Shown: positions 13,905 to 23,331 of the stretch, one piece after another
Numbering within the stretch: the stretch's first letter is position 1
How the letters are laid out: every line of letters starts with the position of its first letter
Source: a virus
DNA: 45,699 nucleotides
Virus record (IMG/VR): IMGVR_UViG_3300005549_000005
Coordinates: 1 to 45,699 of that record
Strand: one strand, 5' to 3'
Made by a program: the position numbers and the translations under genes
The notes under the pieces: generated by a model
Databases searched by the model: none
What the model was told of the DNA's origin: nothing
What the model saw: the letters and a program-made list of their open reading frames with translations, nothing else

Positions 13905-14794
13905 TCCCACCGCGAACCTGGCTGTTTGGAGATATGGCCCAAGCAGAGACCCGGGTGGTAGCTTGGCGAGGCCCGGTCCCGTCCCTAAAAAAATGGTTCC
14001 TCGAGGGCCGTGACGTGCATTCAAACACGACTCAAATGATCGCCCGGGTGATCCAAGAAAACAAACTCAAGATCCACAAGAATCTCTTTCATACGAAACA
14101 TTGGAGTGAATACGGTAAAGGAGACGAGGAACGCGAAGTTACCAAACGCGTCGCACATGGTTATGACAATGTTATCGGGAAGAAACGAGTTTCGTTAATT
14201 CTCGGTGTGCCGGAGGCCACGGCACAAATGCTCCTTGACTTGCATGGTAAGGTGTTTCCGGAGATCGCTAGCGGTTACCACGCTTGGATTCGACACCAGA
14301 TCAAAACGACGCGAACGCTAGTCACGCCTGAGCCCGTCCGGTTCCGAAAGGTTTTCTGGGACTTGATCGACGATGACGTGCTGCGCCAAGCCTACGCTAG
14401 CTACAAACAGATCATTGTGGCTAGCATTCTAAACCAGACTCTTTACAAATGCGCTAGAATCTTTGCGGAGGATCATGATGAGACACTTAGAGAGCAGTGG
14501 TGTGCTTGGTACGGCCGGGAGAATCTTGATCTTTGGCGTAGACTGCATGATCGACAAGATCGAAGCCCGCAAGCCATTCTATGGGGTGGCATGGACATTC
14601 GGCTTAATGTGCATGATGCCGGTGGTATTTCTGTTCCTGACGATCCTGATATTCTGCGCTGGGCTGCTAATACTTGGCGAGCAGCTGGTGAAGTACCTAT
14701 CTACATCACGCCAGAAGATCCACTAATCATCCCCATCGACTTCAAAACCGGACCAACGTGGGGTAATCTACACGATTACAAGATCCCTGCCTAA
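13901..14794 (+). CDS. DNA polymerase A family, C-terminal part: palm and fingers
   Basis: A 297-residue protein with polymerase motif A GDMAQAETR (catalytic D11), motif B R78-x3-K82 followed by RVAHGYDN, and motif C NVHDAGG (H238, D239). Both metal-binding aspartates are present. Two changes stand out: H86 stands where T7 polymerase has Tyr526 and E. coli Pol I has Phe762, and motif C is HDA rather than HDE. It begins with an ATG that overlaps zinc-finger ORF 2, so synthesis of the whole polymerase is coupled. Confidence 0.88.
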   Translation: MIPPRTWLFGDMAQAETRVVAWRGPVPSLKKWFLEGRDVHSNTTQMIARVIQENKLKIHKNLFHTKHWSEYGKGDEEREVTKRVAHGYDNVIGKKRVSLILGVPEATAQMLLDLHGKVFPEIASGYHAWIRHQIKTTRTLVTPEPVRFRKVFWDLIDDDVLRQAYASYKQIIVASILNQTLYKCARIFAEDHDETLREQWCAWYGRENLDLWRRLHDRQDRSPQAILWGGMDIRLNVHDAGGISVPDDPDILRWAANTWRAAGEVPIYITPEDPLIIPIDFKTGPTWGNLHDYKIPA

Positions 14795-14797
14795 CCT

Positions 14798-16024
14798 ATG
14801 CCCGACAAACGCCTCACCAACGACTGGCTCGCGTCGTATCTAGACTTAACATCGTCTCTGGAAGCGCCCGAGTCTATCCATTTATGGACTGGTTTGTCTC
14901 TCATTTCGATGGCCGTCCGCCGCAAAGTTTACCTAGATATGGAGTATGGGAAGATTTTTCCTAATCTCTATACAATTATCGTAGCCGAGAGCGCAAAAGT
15001 GAGGAAGTCAGCGGCGATGGACTTCGGCCGGGAGCTCCTAATAGAAGCCATCCCCGAAATGAAAATCATGCGTGACTCGATGACGAGTCAGGGTCTCATC
15101 AAAGAATTAAACAAGAAAACTCAAGTCATCAAAGGAGACAAAATTGAAGAAGAGCTACGGAGCGATGTGGCAATCTTTGCTGATGAAGTTGCTAATCTAT
15201 TCGGTTACGAAAAGACCAGAGCGGCACAAATGGTTATTTTTCTCACACGGGCATACACGTGTCCCAGTATCTACGATCATACAACTGTACGCGACTCCAC
15301 TGTTCGGTTGCACAATCTCTATCCAGTGCTTCTTGGCGGAACCGATCCCCGAAACCTTAAAGTCTTTCCTGAAGATGCAGTTGGAGGTCTTACGGGTAGA
15401 CTAATCTGGGTCATCGAAACCGCTCGCCGCACCAACAATCCTGGTTGGAAGAAAGATTCAAAGGATGTTCTTCAACGCACACTCCTCCGTGAGTATCTAA
15501 TCCATGATTTAAAAAGAATCTCGATGCTGTCTGGTGAAGTCACAGTCGACCCAACCGCAATGGAAATGTACGATCAATGGTACGATGCCTTGTCAAAGAA
15601 AGATACGCATGATCCTGCCACTGATGCTTTCTATCATCGTTGCCACACAACAGCGTTAAGGTTGTTGATTCTGCTAGCATTGTCAAGCAGTGACGATCTC
15701 GTCGCCACGCCCCGCCACATGAAGGGCGCGATTGCCTTAATCGAAGCCCAACTCCCCGAAGTCAAACGAGTCACCATGTGGTCAGGTGGGTCACAATACG
15801 AGCAAAAACGTGCTAAATATCTTCATTTCTTGCAGCAATGCCCGAAGGGCGTAAGCACCCGCCGTCGTATCCTTCAATACATGGGAGTTTCAATAGAGGA
15901 GTTTGACATGTTAACCAACACTTTGACGCAGGATGGTTCAATCACACAACCGGGGATTTTGGTGGGGAAGGATCCTGTTATCGTACTTACGGCGCAGGGA
16001 TTTGGGCAGGAGGTGCAGGTATGA
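14798..16024 (+). CDS. DUF3987-like replicative helicase/primase-type ATPase
   Basis: A 408-residue protein. LYTIIVAESAKVRKSAAMDFG (from about residue 58) is the altered P-loop (S-x3-R-K-S) typical of DUF3987 proteins, and VAIFADEV (D129, E130) is the Walker B. DUF3987 domains belong to the P-loop ATPases near DnaB/RecA and often sit in phage helicase or primase-helicase proteins. The C-terminal 90 residues look like a winged-helix (STRRRILQYMGVSIEEF). It directly follows the polymerase, so it is the likely replicative helicase or its loader. No separate primase was found. Confidence 0.75.
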   Translation: MPDKRLTNDWLASYLDLTSSLEAPESIHLWTGLSLISMAVRRKVYLDMEYGKIFPNLYTIIVAESAKVRKSAAMDFGRELLIEAIPEMKIMRDSMTSQGLIKELNKKTQVIKGDKIEEELRSDVAIFADEVANLFGYEKTRAAQMVIFLTRAYTCPSIYDHTTVRDSTVRLHNLYPVLLGGTDPRNLKVFPEDAVGGLTGRLIWVIETARRTNNPGWKKDSKDVLQRTLLREYLIHDLKRISMLSGEVTVDPTAMEMYDQWYDALSKKDTHDPATDAFYHRCHTTALRLLILLALSSSDDLVATPRHMKGAIALIEAQLPEVKRVTMWSGGSQYEQKRAKYLHFLQQCPKGVSTRRRILQYMGVSIEEFDMLTNTLTQDGSITQPGILVGKDPVIVLTAQGFGQEVQV

Positions 16025-16173
16025 CTTGTTTGGTGCCTTACTCATTAGAGAAATGGTTGATGCTTTGGGGAGAGTCAAGATCCTACATGAACATTACCCT
16101 CATTTTCGATGAAAGATGTCTTTGTGGGTTGATGCACAAATATATTTTATACAGTGAGAGAAAGCATGCATAA
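16021..16173 (+). CDS. Small ORF at end of early arm (50 aa)
   Basis: A 50-residue ORF coupled by ATGA to the DUF3987 gene. It reads MTCLVPYSLEKWLML and later CLCGLMHKYILY, with a C-x-C-G group. AT-rich and unrecognised. It is the last plus-strand gene before the strands converge. Confidence 0.5.
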   Translation: MTCLVPYSLEKWLMLWGESRSYMNITLIFDERCLCGLMHKYILYSERKHA

Positions 16174-16180
16174 AGGAGTT

Positions 16181-16205
16181 GCTAGCGCCCTGACGCAGCG
16201 CTAGC
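16181..16205. terminator. Hairpin between convergent gene arms
   Basis: GCTAGCGC (16181-16188) and GCGCTAGC (16198-16205) form a perfect 8-bp stem with a 9-base loop. It lies exactly where the plus-strand early arm and the minus-strand late arm meet. Neither side has a U-run, so if it ends transcription it is not a classic intrinsic terminator; the position is the main argument. Confidence 0.45.
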
Positions 16206-16216
16206 CCCACCACAAC

Positions 16217-16366
16217 CTACTTCGTAGTCTTCTTCTTGTTATGCTTCTTGGCAGCTTCAATCAGACTCTTGATTCCTTCAACAAGAGTCGGGCCCACCTC
16301 CTTCGCTAGCCCTCCATAAAACTGCGCCTTTTCCTGGTCGGTCATCGTTCCATCGGCCTTTGGCAT
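16217..16366 (-). CDS. Small basic late protein (49 aa)
   Basis: A 49-residue protein, last gene of the late arm, with a strong AAAGGAGGTG site before its ATG. It is helical and ends in a run of lysines (AAKKHNKKKTTK), so probably nucleic-acid-binding or a virion minor protein. It starts 19 bases after the tail-fibre stop. Confidence 0.7.
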   Translation of the reverse strand: MPKADGTMTDQEKAQFYGGLAKEVGPTLVEGIKSLIEAAKKHNKKKTTK

Positions 16367-16385
16367 TATTTTTCACCTCCTTTCG

Positions 16386-19300
16386 TTACGCACAGGTTCC
16401 ACTGTTGGTGAGGATTCCCTTATTGTAAGTTAAAGTGCGTACCTTGTCCGTGCCTGCTTCACAGCGGACCACAAGGGTTGCATCGATACCTGCATTCACC
16501 CCAACATAAAACCCACCAGCCGCGTTGAAAGCTCCAGGCACCTGCGCCCCTCCTGCATCATCCAACTGGAAGATCGCAGCGGAATATGCATGATTGTAGA
16601 TTTCAAACACACCGGCGTTGACGCGCAAAGTCTTGTTGGGAGTTGTCGCTCCATTGCCCACCAACCGAATATTAGCACCATTAGCCCCTGTGTTGGTTAC
16701 AAGAACCTGTCGGGTACTATTCCCGATGGGAGCAGTGATTTCAAGCTCACCAGCATTGTTGATGGCCATCCGGTTAACCCCAGCCGTGTTCATCAACTTG
16801 AAGGCGTAGTTCCAAGCCTCGCCTTCGGTGAACCCTCCACCAACACCCAACTCTGCACTCACACTAAACGCCGCCTGCGCCTTCATTGACTGACCGAAGG
16901 GCGAGTTGATGTTCTGCGAATGCATACCAACGGCGTTAGTAGCACAGTCAGCAGTTTGACAGTTGATTTCTGACAAGTTTCCGATGATGCTTGTTGCTGT
17001 CACCCCTGCCTTCACCCCAACGAAGCTATTGTAACCGTAAACTGCACCGCCACCACCACTATTAACAAACACACCTGCAAAGCTCGCGCCCCTCTCCCCA
17101 CTTGACGAACTATTAGCAATCTCCCGCAACACAACGTGATCATAGGCAGTCCCTTGGAAACCAGAGTTTTCTAAGGTATGAACGAAAACACTAACCGCTG
17201 TTCTATCGCCTAAGTTATTACAGCTAGTCGCGCAAGTTGAGGTATCGGTGGTCTTGATATACTGGTTACTAATTGTGTTTGCAGTTACGAAGTCACCACC
17301 GCTTGCGGTGCGATTGCCAGTGACTGTCACAAGATTGGTCTGGGCCCGAGTGCCAGTGAAACTAGGCCCACTGATCGTTTGGGTAATCCCAATGACTGGA
17401 AGGCTGTTTGACGTAGTCTTTGTGAATGCCATTCCAATCAGTGTATTATCCCAAGTGCAACTGTTTGAACCGCCTAGACTGGAAACCCCGGTCCAAAACG
17501 TACATTGCCCTGTGGCACCACTTCCAATGATGCCTCCAACAGTGATTTCCACACCATCCTTAAAGAAGCCTTTGGCATTGATCTTGCCAATGCCTAAATC
17601 CCCACCAGTCGGCGCACCAACTTGCACGCCCGCCCCAAACTCCGCAACCATCGTCGCATTGGTAAGATTCGACCTAACTGTCTGGATACGAAACTTACCA
17701 TTGGTTGAGGTGTCTGGACCGAAGGCAGTCAACGCACTGATTGTTGTGGTATCTTGGGTAAAGGATGTTTGGCCAGCGCCGGCCGTGACTGTCCCTCCTT
17801 GCAAAACACGCCAACTATTTAAAGTAACTTGTCCACCAAGGGTTGTATCTCCATTGACATGCAATTTCTGATTAGCATTGGGTGCAGTAGTATTGATACC
17901 TACCTTGCCATCTCCAACAATAGTGATTGCCTCAACAAGGTTACTTCCATCACTCCGCGTCGTGATAAACCTAAACTGACTATTGGTGGATGTGTCAGGG
18001 CCGCGAGCTACTAAACGGGCAGCGGTCCCAGCAACCGAGTAATCAAAAACTCCGGTTGAAGCGCCGGTTGACGAAGTTATGTCTTTAACACTAATAAAGG
18101 AGACTGTGGGACTGGTCGTGAAAATTGGGTCCGCTCCAGTTACACCAGCGAGAACCGTATCACTTGCACCAACAGCCATTGGCGCAATCGCAGAAGCTCC
18201 TCGACCCAGGAGAACGCCATGATTCGTTATTGTAGTTAACCCTGTCCCCCCCTCAGGCACAGTACAAGGGGGACTAGCGCAACCACTACCTCCAGTAGCT
18301 GCAATATCGTTTACTAAACGCCAAGCGCCAGCTTGCCGGAAGATGAAGCCGTTACTACCACCAGCAGTAGCTACAGGAAAAGAGGTAGCAGCAGCCGCCG
18401 CAACATTGGTCACATTAAGAATCGAACCTTCCGCAGCCGCACTTGGAACTAATGCAAATGCTAATTGGAAGCCAGTTTCGATGATCTTGAGGTTAGCAAG
18501 CCCGCCCCCTTGGAAGGGCGCGAGGATGGTTTGTATAAGGTTGTTGCTACTAACAACATCACTAATTGTGTTAACTGCGAGGAAGATAGTATTTGATAAT
18601 CCCTGGTAACTGTTACCAGAGATCATTGCACGTGAGGCTCTGGTTAACGCAACAGCAATTGTCGTCGTGGCGTAAGGATGCAGAATATTACCAGTGATTG
18701 TGATTCTAGCTATTGAATCAGCGTTATTTGTCCCAACAACTTCCACCAAGGTGGCATTGACGGCAGTGGAGATGTCTCCAATGACGTTTCCAGTAACAGC
18801 TACATCACCATAAACACCGGTGATGCTTACACAGGATGTGGAACAAGCTCCGATGTCATTACCAGCAACAGTCACACCGCCGGACCCGGTTAGATCCCCT
18901 CGAATGGAGTAAGTATGATCGCCGATGATCTTGTTGCCAATGACTCTAAGCCCACCCACGGTGAAGTGGATACCAAACTGTAAGGGCTCGATTTGGTTGT
19001 TGGCAACGAGGTTATCACCACGATCGAAGTCAGCAGCGTTTGCCAGACAGATAGCACAGTCAGTCTGGGCTAGAAGCACGCTGTTAACGATTTTGTTCTG
19101 CAAGGAATTCGTAACAACGTCAACACCCTTCGCACCTCCTAGAATCCGAACATTGTCTAAGAGGAGCGCATTCAAAACTTCGGTGACACTACTTCGCCGG
19201 ATCGCGACAGTCCCAGCGGCAGGAGTCATGCCACAGTCTTTTATGGTGACCGGACTGGTGCTCGTAATCGTGAACATTACTGCCGCCGTCCCTGTCAACA

Positions 19301-20147
19301 TAGTGGCCGAGGGCCCAGCACACTGAATAGTGACAGCTTTGGTAATGGTAATGGTGGTGGCGTCCAGCGTGGGAGTGCCGGCTGGGATGTAAAGCACGCC
19401 GCCGGCCCCGAGGGCATCATGCGCAGCCTGAATCCCAGCACGCGTCAAAGTAGTTACAGTCTTGTGTGTAGCATCCTCAGTGATGGTGAACGTACCACTG
19501 AAAACGGCGTTTGAACCAAGGGAGCCAGTTCCGGTGACGTTGTCGGCCGGGAGTGGGTCCCCACCGCCACCTCCTCCAGAACAATCTCGCATAACTGTTG
19601 CAGTGGCAGCACTATTAACGCCAAAACACTTCCCGCCCTGCCCGGTGACGTCCACCTCTGTATTAAACGGATAGACATACTTCGAAACATGCAAACTTCG
19701 ATTAAGCTGTTCCGCTTGCATCTGCGCTTGCATGGCAGCTTTATCGAAGTCATTGTTAATGCGCGCGGCCGGAAACGCCTCATTTTGTTGGTAAACACTT
19801 AACTGACTGGCAGGTTGTCTCCGCAACAAGTTAACACGAATGTTATTTGCCGGAGCAGTAAAGAGAGTAACACTCCCACCGCCAGACCCACCAACGCCGC
19901 TAACGCTATAATGAGTATTGATCGTTTTTGTGGTGCCATCAACGATCACCTCGATGTCTGAGGCAGACAGGACACGGAAGGTGTAGGGGAAAACTGTGGT
20001 GGAACCATTCCCCGTGTAATCATTGCGGGCAGTGACTTCGGGCGTGACTGCTAGAGCGAGGGGCGCGAGTGCCATCACCCCGCAACCAACGATCAGTCCT
20101 AGAACGAAGGCGAGGGTAGCCCAGCGAGCGCATTTAGTGAAGTTCAT
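16386..20147 (-). CDS. Tail fibre with T7 gp17-like N-terminus and signal peptide
   Basis: A 1253-residue protein. Residues about 36-160 match the N-terminal tail-attachment domain of T7-type fibres (DYTGNGSTTVFPYTFRVLS, then RQPASQLSVYQQNEAF). Unexpectedly this is preceded by a full secretion signal: basic start, hydrophobic residues 9-30 and an ALA cleavage site after residue 33; GLIVGC at 17-22 also fits a lipobox. The middle (about 220-560) is a beta-helix of the pectate-lyase type, followed by repeated strand modules (GPDTSTN occurs twice) and a Cys-containing end. It overlaps the upstream gene by 14 bases. Role: host-surface recognition, perhaps glycan binding or cleavage. Confidence 0.85.
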   Translation of the reverse strand: MNFTKCARWATLAFVLGLIVGCGVMALAPLALAVTPEVTARNDYTGNGSTTVFPYTFRVLSASDIEVIVDGTTKTINTHYSVSGVGGSGGGSVTLFTAPANNIRVNLLRRQPASQLSVYQQNEAFPAARINNDFDKAAMQAQMQAEQLNRSLHVSKYVYPFNTEVDVTGQGGKCFGVNSAATATVMRDCSGGGGGGDPLPADNVTGTGSLGSNAVFSGTFTITEDATHKTVTTLTRAGIQAAHDALGAGGVLYIPAGTPTLDATTITITKAVTIQCAGPSATMLTGTAAVMFTITSTSPVTIKDCGMTPAAGTVAIRRSSVTEVLNALLLDNVRILGGAKGVDVVTNSLQNKIVNSVLLAQTDCAICLANAADFDRGDNLVANNQIEPLQFGIHFTVGGLRVIGNKIIGDHTYSIRGDLTGSGGVTVAGNDIGACSTSCVSITGVYGDVAVTGNVIGDISTAVNATLVEVVGTNNADSIARITITGNILHPYATTTIAVALTRASRAMISGNSYQGLSNTIFLAVNTISDVVSSNNLIQTILAPFQGGGLANLKIIETGFQLAFALVPSAAAEGSILNVTNVAAAAATSFPVATAGGSNGFIFRQAGAWRLVNDIAATGGSGCASPPCTVPEGGTGLTTITNHGVLLGRGASAIAPMAVGASDTVLAGVTGADPIFTTSPTVSFISVKDITSSTGASTGVFDYSVAGTAARLVARGPDTSTNSQFRFITTRSDGSNLVEAITIVGDGKVGINTTAPNANQKLHVNGDTTLGGQVTLNSWRVLQGGTVTAGAGQTSFTQDTTTISALTAFGPDTSTNGKFRIQTVRSNLTNATMVAEFGAGVQVGAPTGGDLGIGKINAKGFFKDGVEITVGGIIGSGATGQCTFWTGVSSLGGSNSCTWDNTLIGMAFTKTTSNSLPVIGITQTISGPSFTGTRAQTNLVTVTGNRTASGGDFVTANTISNQYIKTTDTSTCATSCNNLGDRTAVSVFVHTLENSGFQGTAYDHVVLREIANSSSSGERGASFAGVFVNSGGGGAVYGYNSFVGVKAGVTATSIIGNLSEINCQTADCATNAVGMHSQNINSPFGQSMKAQAAFSVSAELGVGGGFTEGEAWNYAFKLMNTAGVNRMAINNAGELEITAPIGNSTRQVLVTNTGANGANIRLVGNGATTPNKTLRVNAGVFEIYNHAYSAAIFQLDDAGGAQVPGAFNAAGGFYVGVNAGIDATLVVRCEAGTDKVRTLTYNKGILTNSGTCA

Positions 20148-23100
20148 TGATGATCTCCGGTGGGTAGTTGGGTTGTTCGATTGGAGTTTCTTCGATCGTA
20201 TGGTCTTGATGCAACAAATTGTCGCGTTGCTGCCTTGTCATCCCACGAATGTCAGTCAGCGTAAGCTGCAGATCCTGTTGAAGCCGTGCGCGTTCCTTTG
20301 GATCACCAAGTTTTTGCATCTCATTGCCAACTTTAGCGCTAACAACTCTTTCTAGTAATTCCTTGTCCTCAACAAGGAGCATATTCCACGCTGCCTGCTT
20401 GTACTTTCGCATAGTACCTTCGTAGGTAATCCGCTGAAGCGCTTTAGGCATCAACTTAGGATCACTATACTCTTTACTTTCTAGAAGTTGTGCTTTAATA
20501 CCATCTTTTGGATCGCTCCACAATTCCTTATAAAGTTGCTTCCAACGAAAAGATTGCTGCGGAGATAAATCTACCCCAAGAGAGTCTCCTGGGTGGATTG
20601 GTAAGATATCGAAATCAGCAAGATCGTCTTCAGTATGTTGGGTTCGTCCGCCAACCGTTTTAGAAAATTTTGGAAGCGTTGCGTTTAATCTATCTCCTTC
20701 CTGCTTAACTGAATCTTCTTGGGCAGGCTTAAGTTTGGGTGCCAAGGGCGAAAACAAACCAAACCAAGCACCCCCAAGAGTCTGTGATGGGATCAAAGGA
20801 TCTCCATAACCATCTGTTTTAGGAGGAAGTTCCTCACTAAAGTAAGGAACCCGCGCCTTGACGAGATCCATTAAGGTTCTAGCATCACGCTGGATAGGAT
20901 CGTTTATTTGCTTCAAACGTTGTGTGATTGCGCCTCCCGTGATACCGGTGATTAGAGGGGCGCCCAGAACTTGTTCACTATAGGTTATAAGAGGCTTTCC
21001 CTCACGCAATCCTTTAATTTGATCTTGTAGATCACTCATGTTACGCCACCAAGTACGATTGGGGAAGTTTTGGAGCATTGCCGTTACGGCTGCCCTTGCA
21101 AGCTTACCGCCGGTAACTTCATTTAATTGATCAGCTAATTGCGCAAAGTCTGCCATGAAGCCAACAGGCGCTGTGACAGGATCAAGATTTGGAAAAGGAA
21201 CCCAACCTTTTGGTGTAGCAAAAGAGTAAGGTTCATGAGTAGCACTCCAAGAATCTCTAGTCTTCGGGTTCAAAGGACCACTTCCTGTGATGTAGCCATC
21301 TTTGGCTAACTCAAAATTCATATGACCAAACAAGTTAGAAAGAATTAAACGCCCAATAGCTTCATCTCCTTTAGAGCCGCCATTAATGATATCTTTATAA
21401 AGTTGTGTGTTGAGCATTTGGAGACCGGGCGTCCGATCCCACGAGTATTTGGTGAGATTAACGCCAGTTTTAACAAATGGAAAATAAAGCACTCCCGGCC
21501 CCCATTGCAAAACAGGCTGAAGGTGCTTCATCATGTAACCCATCTCACCTTGGTAAGTCATTGTGCGCGCGCGAGCTTCCCATTCAGCTGCATACGTAGT
21601 AAGAAATGCAGGATGCACTACGCGCGTGTTAATATAACTTCCAAGAGAGGACCCAGTCAACCCTAAAGCGTAAGCTTCATCAGCTGCAGTTTCATACATT
21701 AAACCACGACGTATCAAAACCTTGAAAAAGTTATCCAGGCCTAAAGTAGGACTTGTTCCTATACCATTAATGATTTGTCCAATAGTCCCAGGAATCTGAT
21801 GCGGGATGTAGTCCAATCGTGAACCTGTCATAGCTACAAATTGAGCCGCTTGTGTTGCATCCATTCTTCGATAAGCTGCTCCAAAAGCAGATACGGCATC
21901 CATCATCGCAAACTGCATTCCCTTCGCAAAATGAACCGTAGACCTTAGACTGGTATCTCCGAAAAACAAAGAACCAGTTGCCCGTTCCATTACATGATTC
22001 GACACCGCTAAACTATTTCCTATAAAGGAAGGGACTAAAGAAAATGGTAAGAGAAGATTAAAATACAACTCCCGCAAGCCCGGGCCAAACGTCCCAAGCT
22101 TTAAAAACCCTTCTTGACTGCCAAAAGTTAACTTAGCTGCGTTACTATTAGACAAGACAGAAAGATTTTCAGCGAGGCTTCGCAGCGCACCCGCAATATC
22201 GCCTGAAGCAACTAACTGAGGATTCCAATGCACAAGGAAATCCATAAGATCCCTTGATCCAAACCTGCCAAAAAGACTACTAACAAATTGACCAAATTCA
22301 TGCTGCTCTGCGACGGTTCCCGCAAGAGCAGCCTTTGCGCGAGGAACTAACTGATCAGAATACTTCTCAAGTGCTTTTAAATGTCCATAAAGTTGTGCTT
22401 CGTCAGCAGCTAAGATTTCCTTGGAATCAATACCGAATTTGCGCGCTAATGCTGGCAATCCTACAGGATTTTCTTTAGCAAAAGCTGCAGCTTCTTTTGC
22501 AAAGTCACGCCCAAAGCTTTCAGGGTCAAAAAAACGAGCTGGCCGAGCTACCATCGTTGGATTAACAAGAGTAAACTCCTTGCCTATTACTTTACCAGCT
22601 TGCTCTAAAACATTCGCAGCTTCTTTGACACCATCAACTTGAACACCTTCAGCGATAGTTTGCAACGCTTGTATCTCTAATAAACTTTCTTTACTTACTT
22701 CAGCTGCAGATTTAACGGTAGTTGCGCCTTTACCGGTGATTTTGGCACCAGTCTGCACCGCCTTTCCAAAACCTTTCATAGCGAATCCTAAAATTGGAAA
22801 TGTCACAACATGCTCACCAACAATCCCGTAAACACGCGCTAACCCAACCGAAGCACCTTCATTAAGAGCCATATTCTCGATCTTCTGCCGAGAAACATCA
22901 CCTATAGCAGTCAACCAGCCCGTCACAAGTTGAACCTCTCGGTATAAAGCCAAACTAGCAAAATAGAGTCGTCCATGTTCTTCATTCCATGTACCACCAA
23001 ATGCTGGATTAGTTTTGGATTCTCCAGAGGCAACAGCAGGCGGATTTGCTACGCCCTTAAAAGCTGTTAATAAATCATTCCATGCTTTGATAGTGTTTTT

Positions 23101-23331
23101 CGCAGCTTCTTGCCAAATCGTCATCGGTAAGCCATCACGCCGCAGGGCGCCGTCAATTTCCAGACGCGCTTTTTCACGCATCCAATAGTTATAGTCCTGA
23201 ACAGATATACGTTTTTCCATGTAGGCTTGTGTTAATTGCTCAACGCTAATATTCGCTAGAACCTCCCGCGTCGCAGTTTCATCACTTTGTGACTTTGTGT
23301 ATTTTGAGATCGGGCGCGTAGTTACTGGCAT
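20134..23331 (-). CDS. Large internal virion (ejection) protein
   Basis: A 1065-residue protein placed where T7-like phages encode the largest internal core protein (gp16): after two smaller internal proteins and before the fibre. It has long helical charged stretches and some hydrophobic segments (AKMRGF-type runs such as HVVTFPILGFAMKGFGKAV near 160-190, and LPFSLVPSFIGNSLAV near 440), fitting a protein ejected to help form a channel. No lytic transglycosylase motif was recognised at the N-terminus, unlike T7 gp16. It starts directly after the preceding stop (TAA then ATG, same frame). Confidence 0.75.
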   Translation of the reverse strand: MPVTTRPISKYTKSQSDETATREVLANISVEQLTQAYMEKRISVQDYNYWMREKARLEIDGALRRDGLPMTIWQEAAKNTIKAWNDLLTAFKGVANPPAVASGESKTNPAFGGTWNEEHGRLYFASLALYREVQLVTGWLTAIGDVSRQKIENMALNEGASVGLARVYGIVGEHVVTFPILGFAMKGFGKAVQTGAKITGKGATTVKSAAEVSKESLLEIQALQTIAEGVQVDGVKEAANVLEQAGKVIGKEFTLVNPTMVARPARFFDPESFGRDFAKEAAAFAKENPVGLPALARKFGIDSKEILAADEAQLYGHLKALEKYSDQLVPRAKAALAGTVAEQHEFGQFVSSLFGRFGSRDLMDFLVHWNPQLVASGDIAGALRSLAENLSVLSNSNAAKLTFGSQEGFLKLGTFGPGLRELYFNLLLPFSLVPSFIGNSLAVSNHVMERATGSLFFGDTSLRSTVHFAKGMQFAMMDAVSAFGAAYRRMDATQAAQFVAMTGSRLDYIPHQIPGTIGQIINGIGTSPTLGLDNFFKVLIRRGLMYETAADEAYALGLTGSSLGSYINTRVVHPAFLTTYAAEWEARARTMTYQGEMGYMMKHLQPVLQWGPGVLYFPFVKTGVNLTKYSWDRTPGLQMLNTQLYKDIINGGSKGDEAIGRLILSNLFGHMNFELAKDGYITGSGPLNPKTRDSWSATHEPYSFATPKGWVPFPNLDPVTAPVGFMADFAQLADQLNEVTGGKLARAAVTAMLQNFPNRTWWRNMSDLQDQIKGLREGKPLITYSEQVLGAPLITGITGGAITQRLKQINDPIQRDARTLMDLVKARVPYFSEELPPKTDGYGDPLIPSQTLGGAWFGLFSPLAPKLKPAQEDSVKQEGDRLNATLPKFSKTVGGRTQHTEDDLADFDILPIHPGDSLGVDLSPQQSFRWKQLYKELWSDPKDGIKAQLLESKEYSDPKLMPKALQRITYEGTMRKYKQAAWNMLLVEDKELLERVVSAKVGNEMQKLGDPKERARLQQDLQLTLTDIRGMTRQQRDNLLHQDHTIEETPIEQPNYPPEIINELH

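Noticed and set aside
17248-17871. 207-codon plus-strand frame inside the tail-fibre gene
   Set aside because: It is antisense to a strong fibre ORF, is Val/Pro-rich from reversed codons and has no ribosome site.
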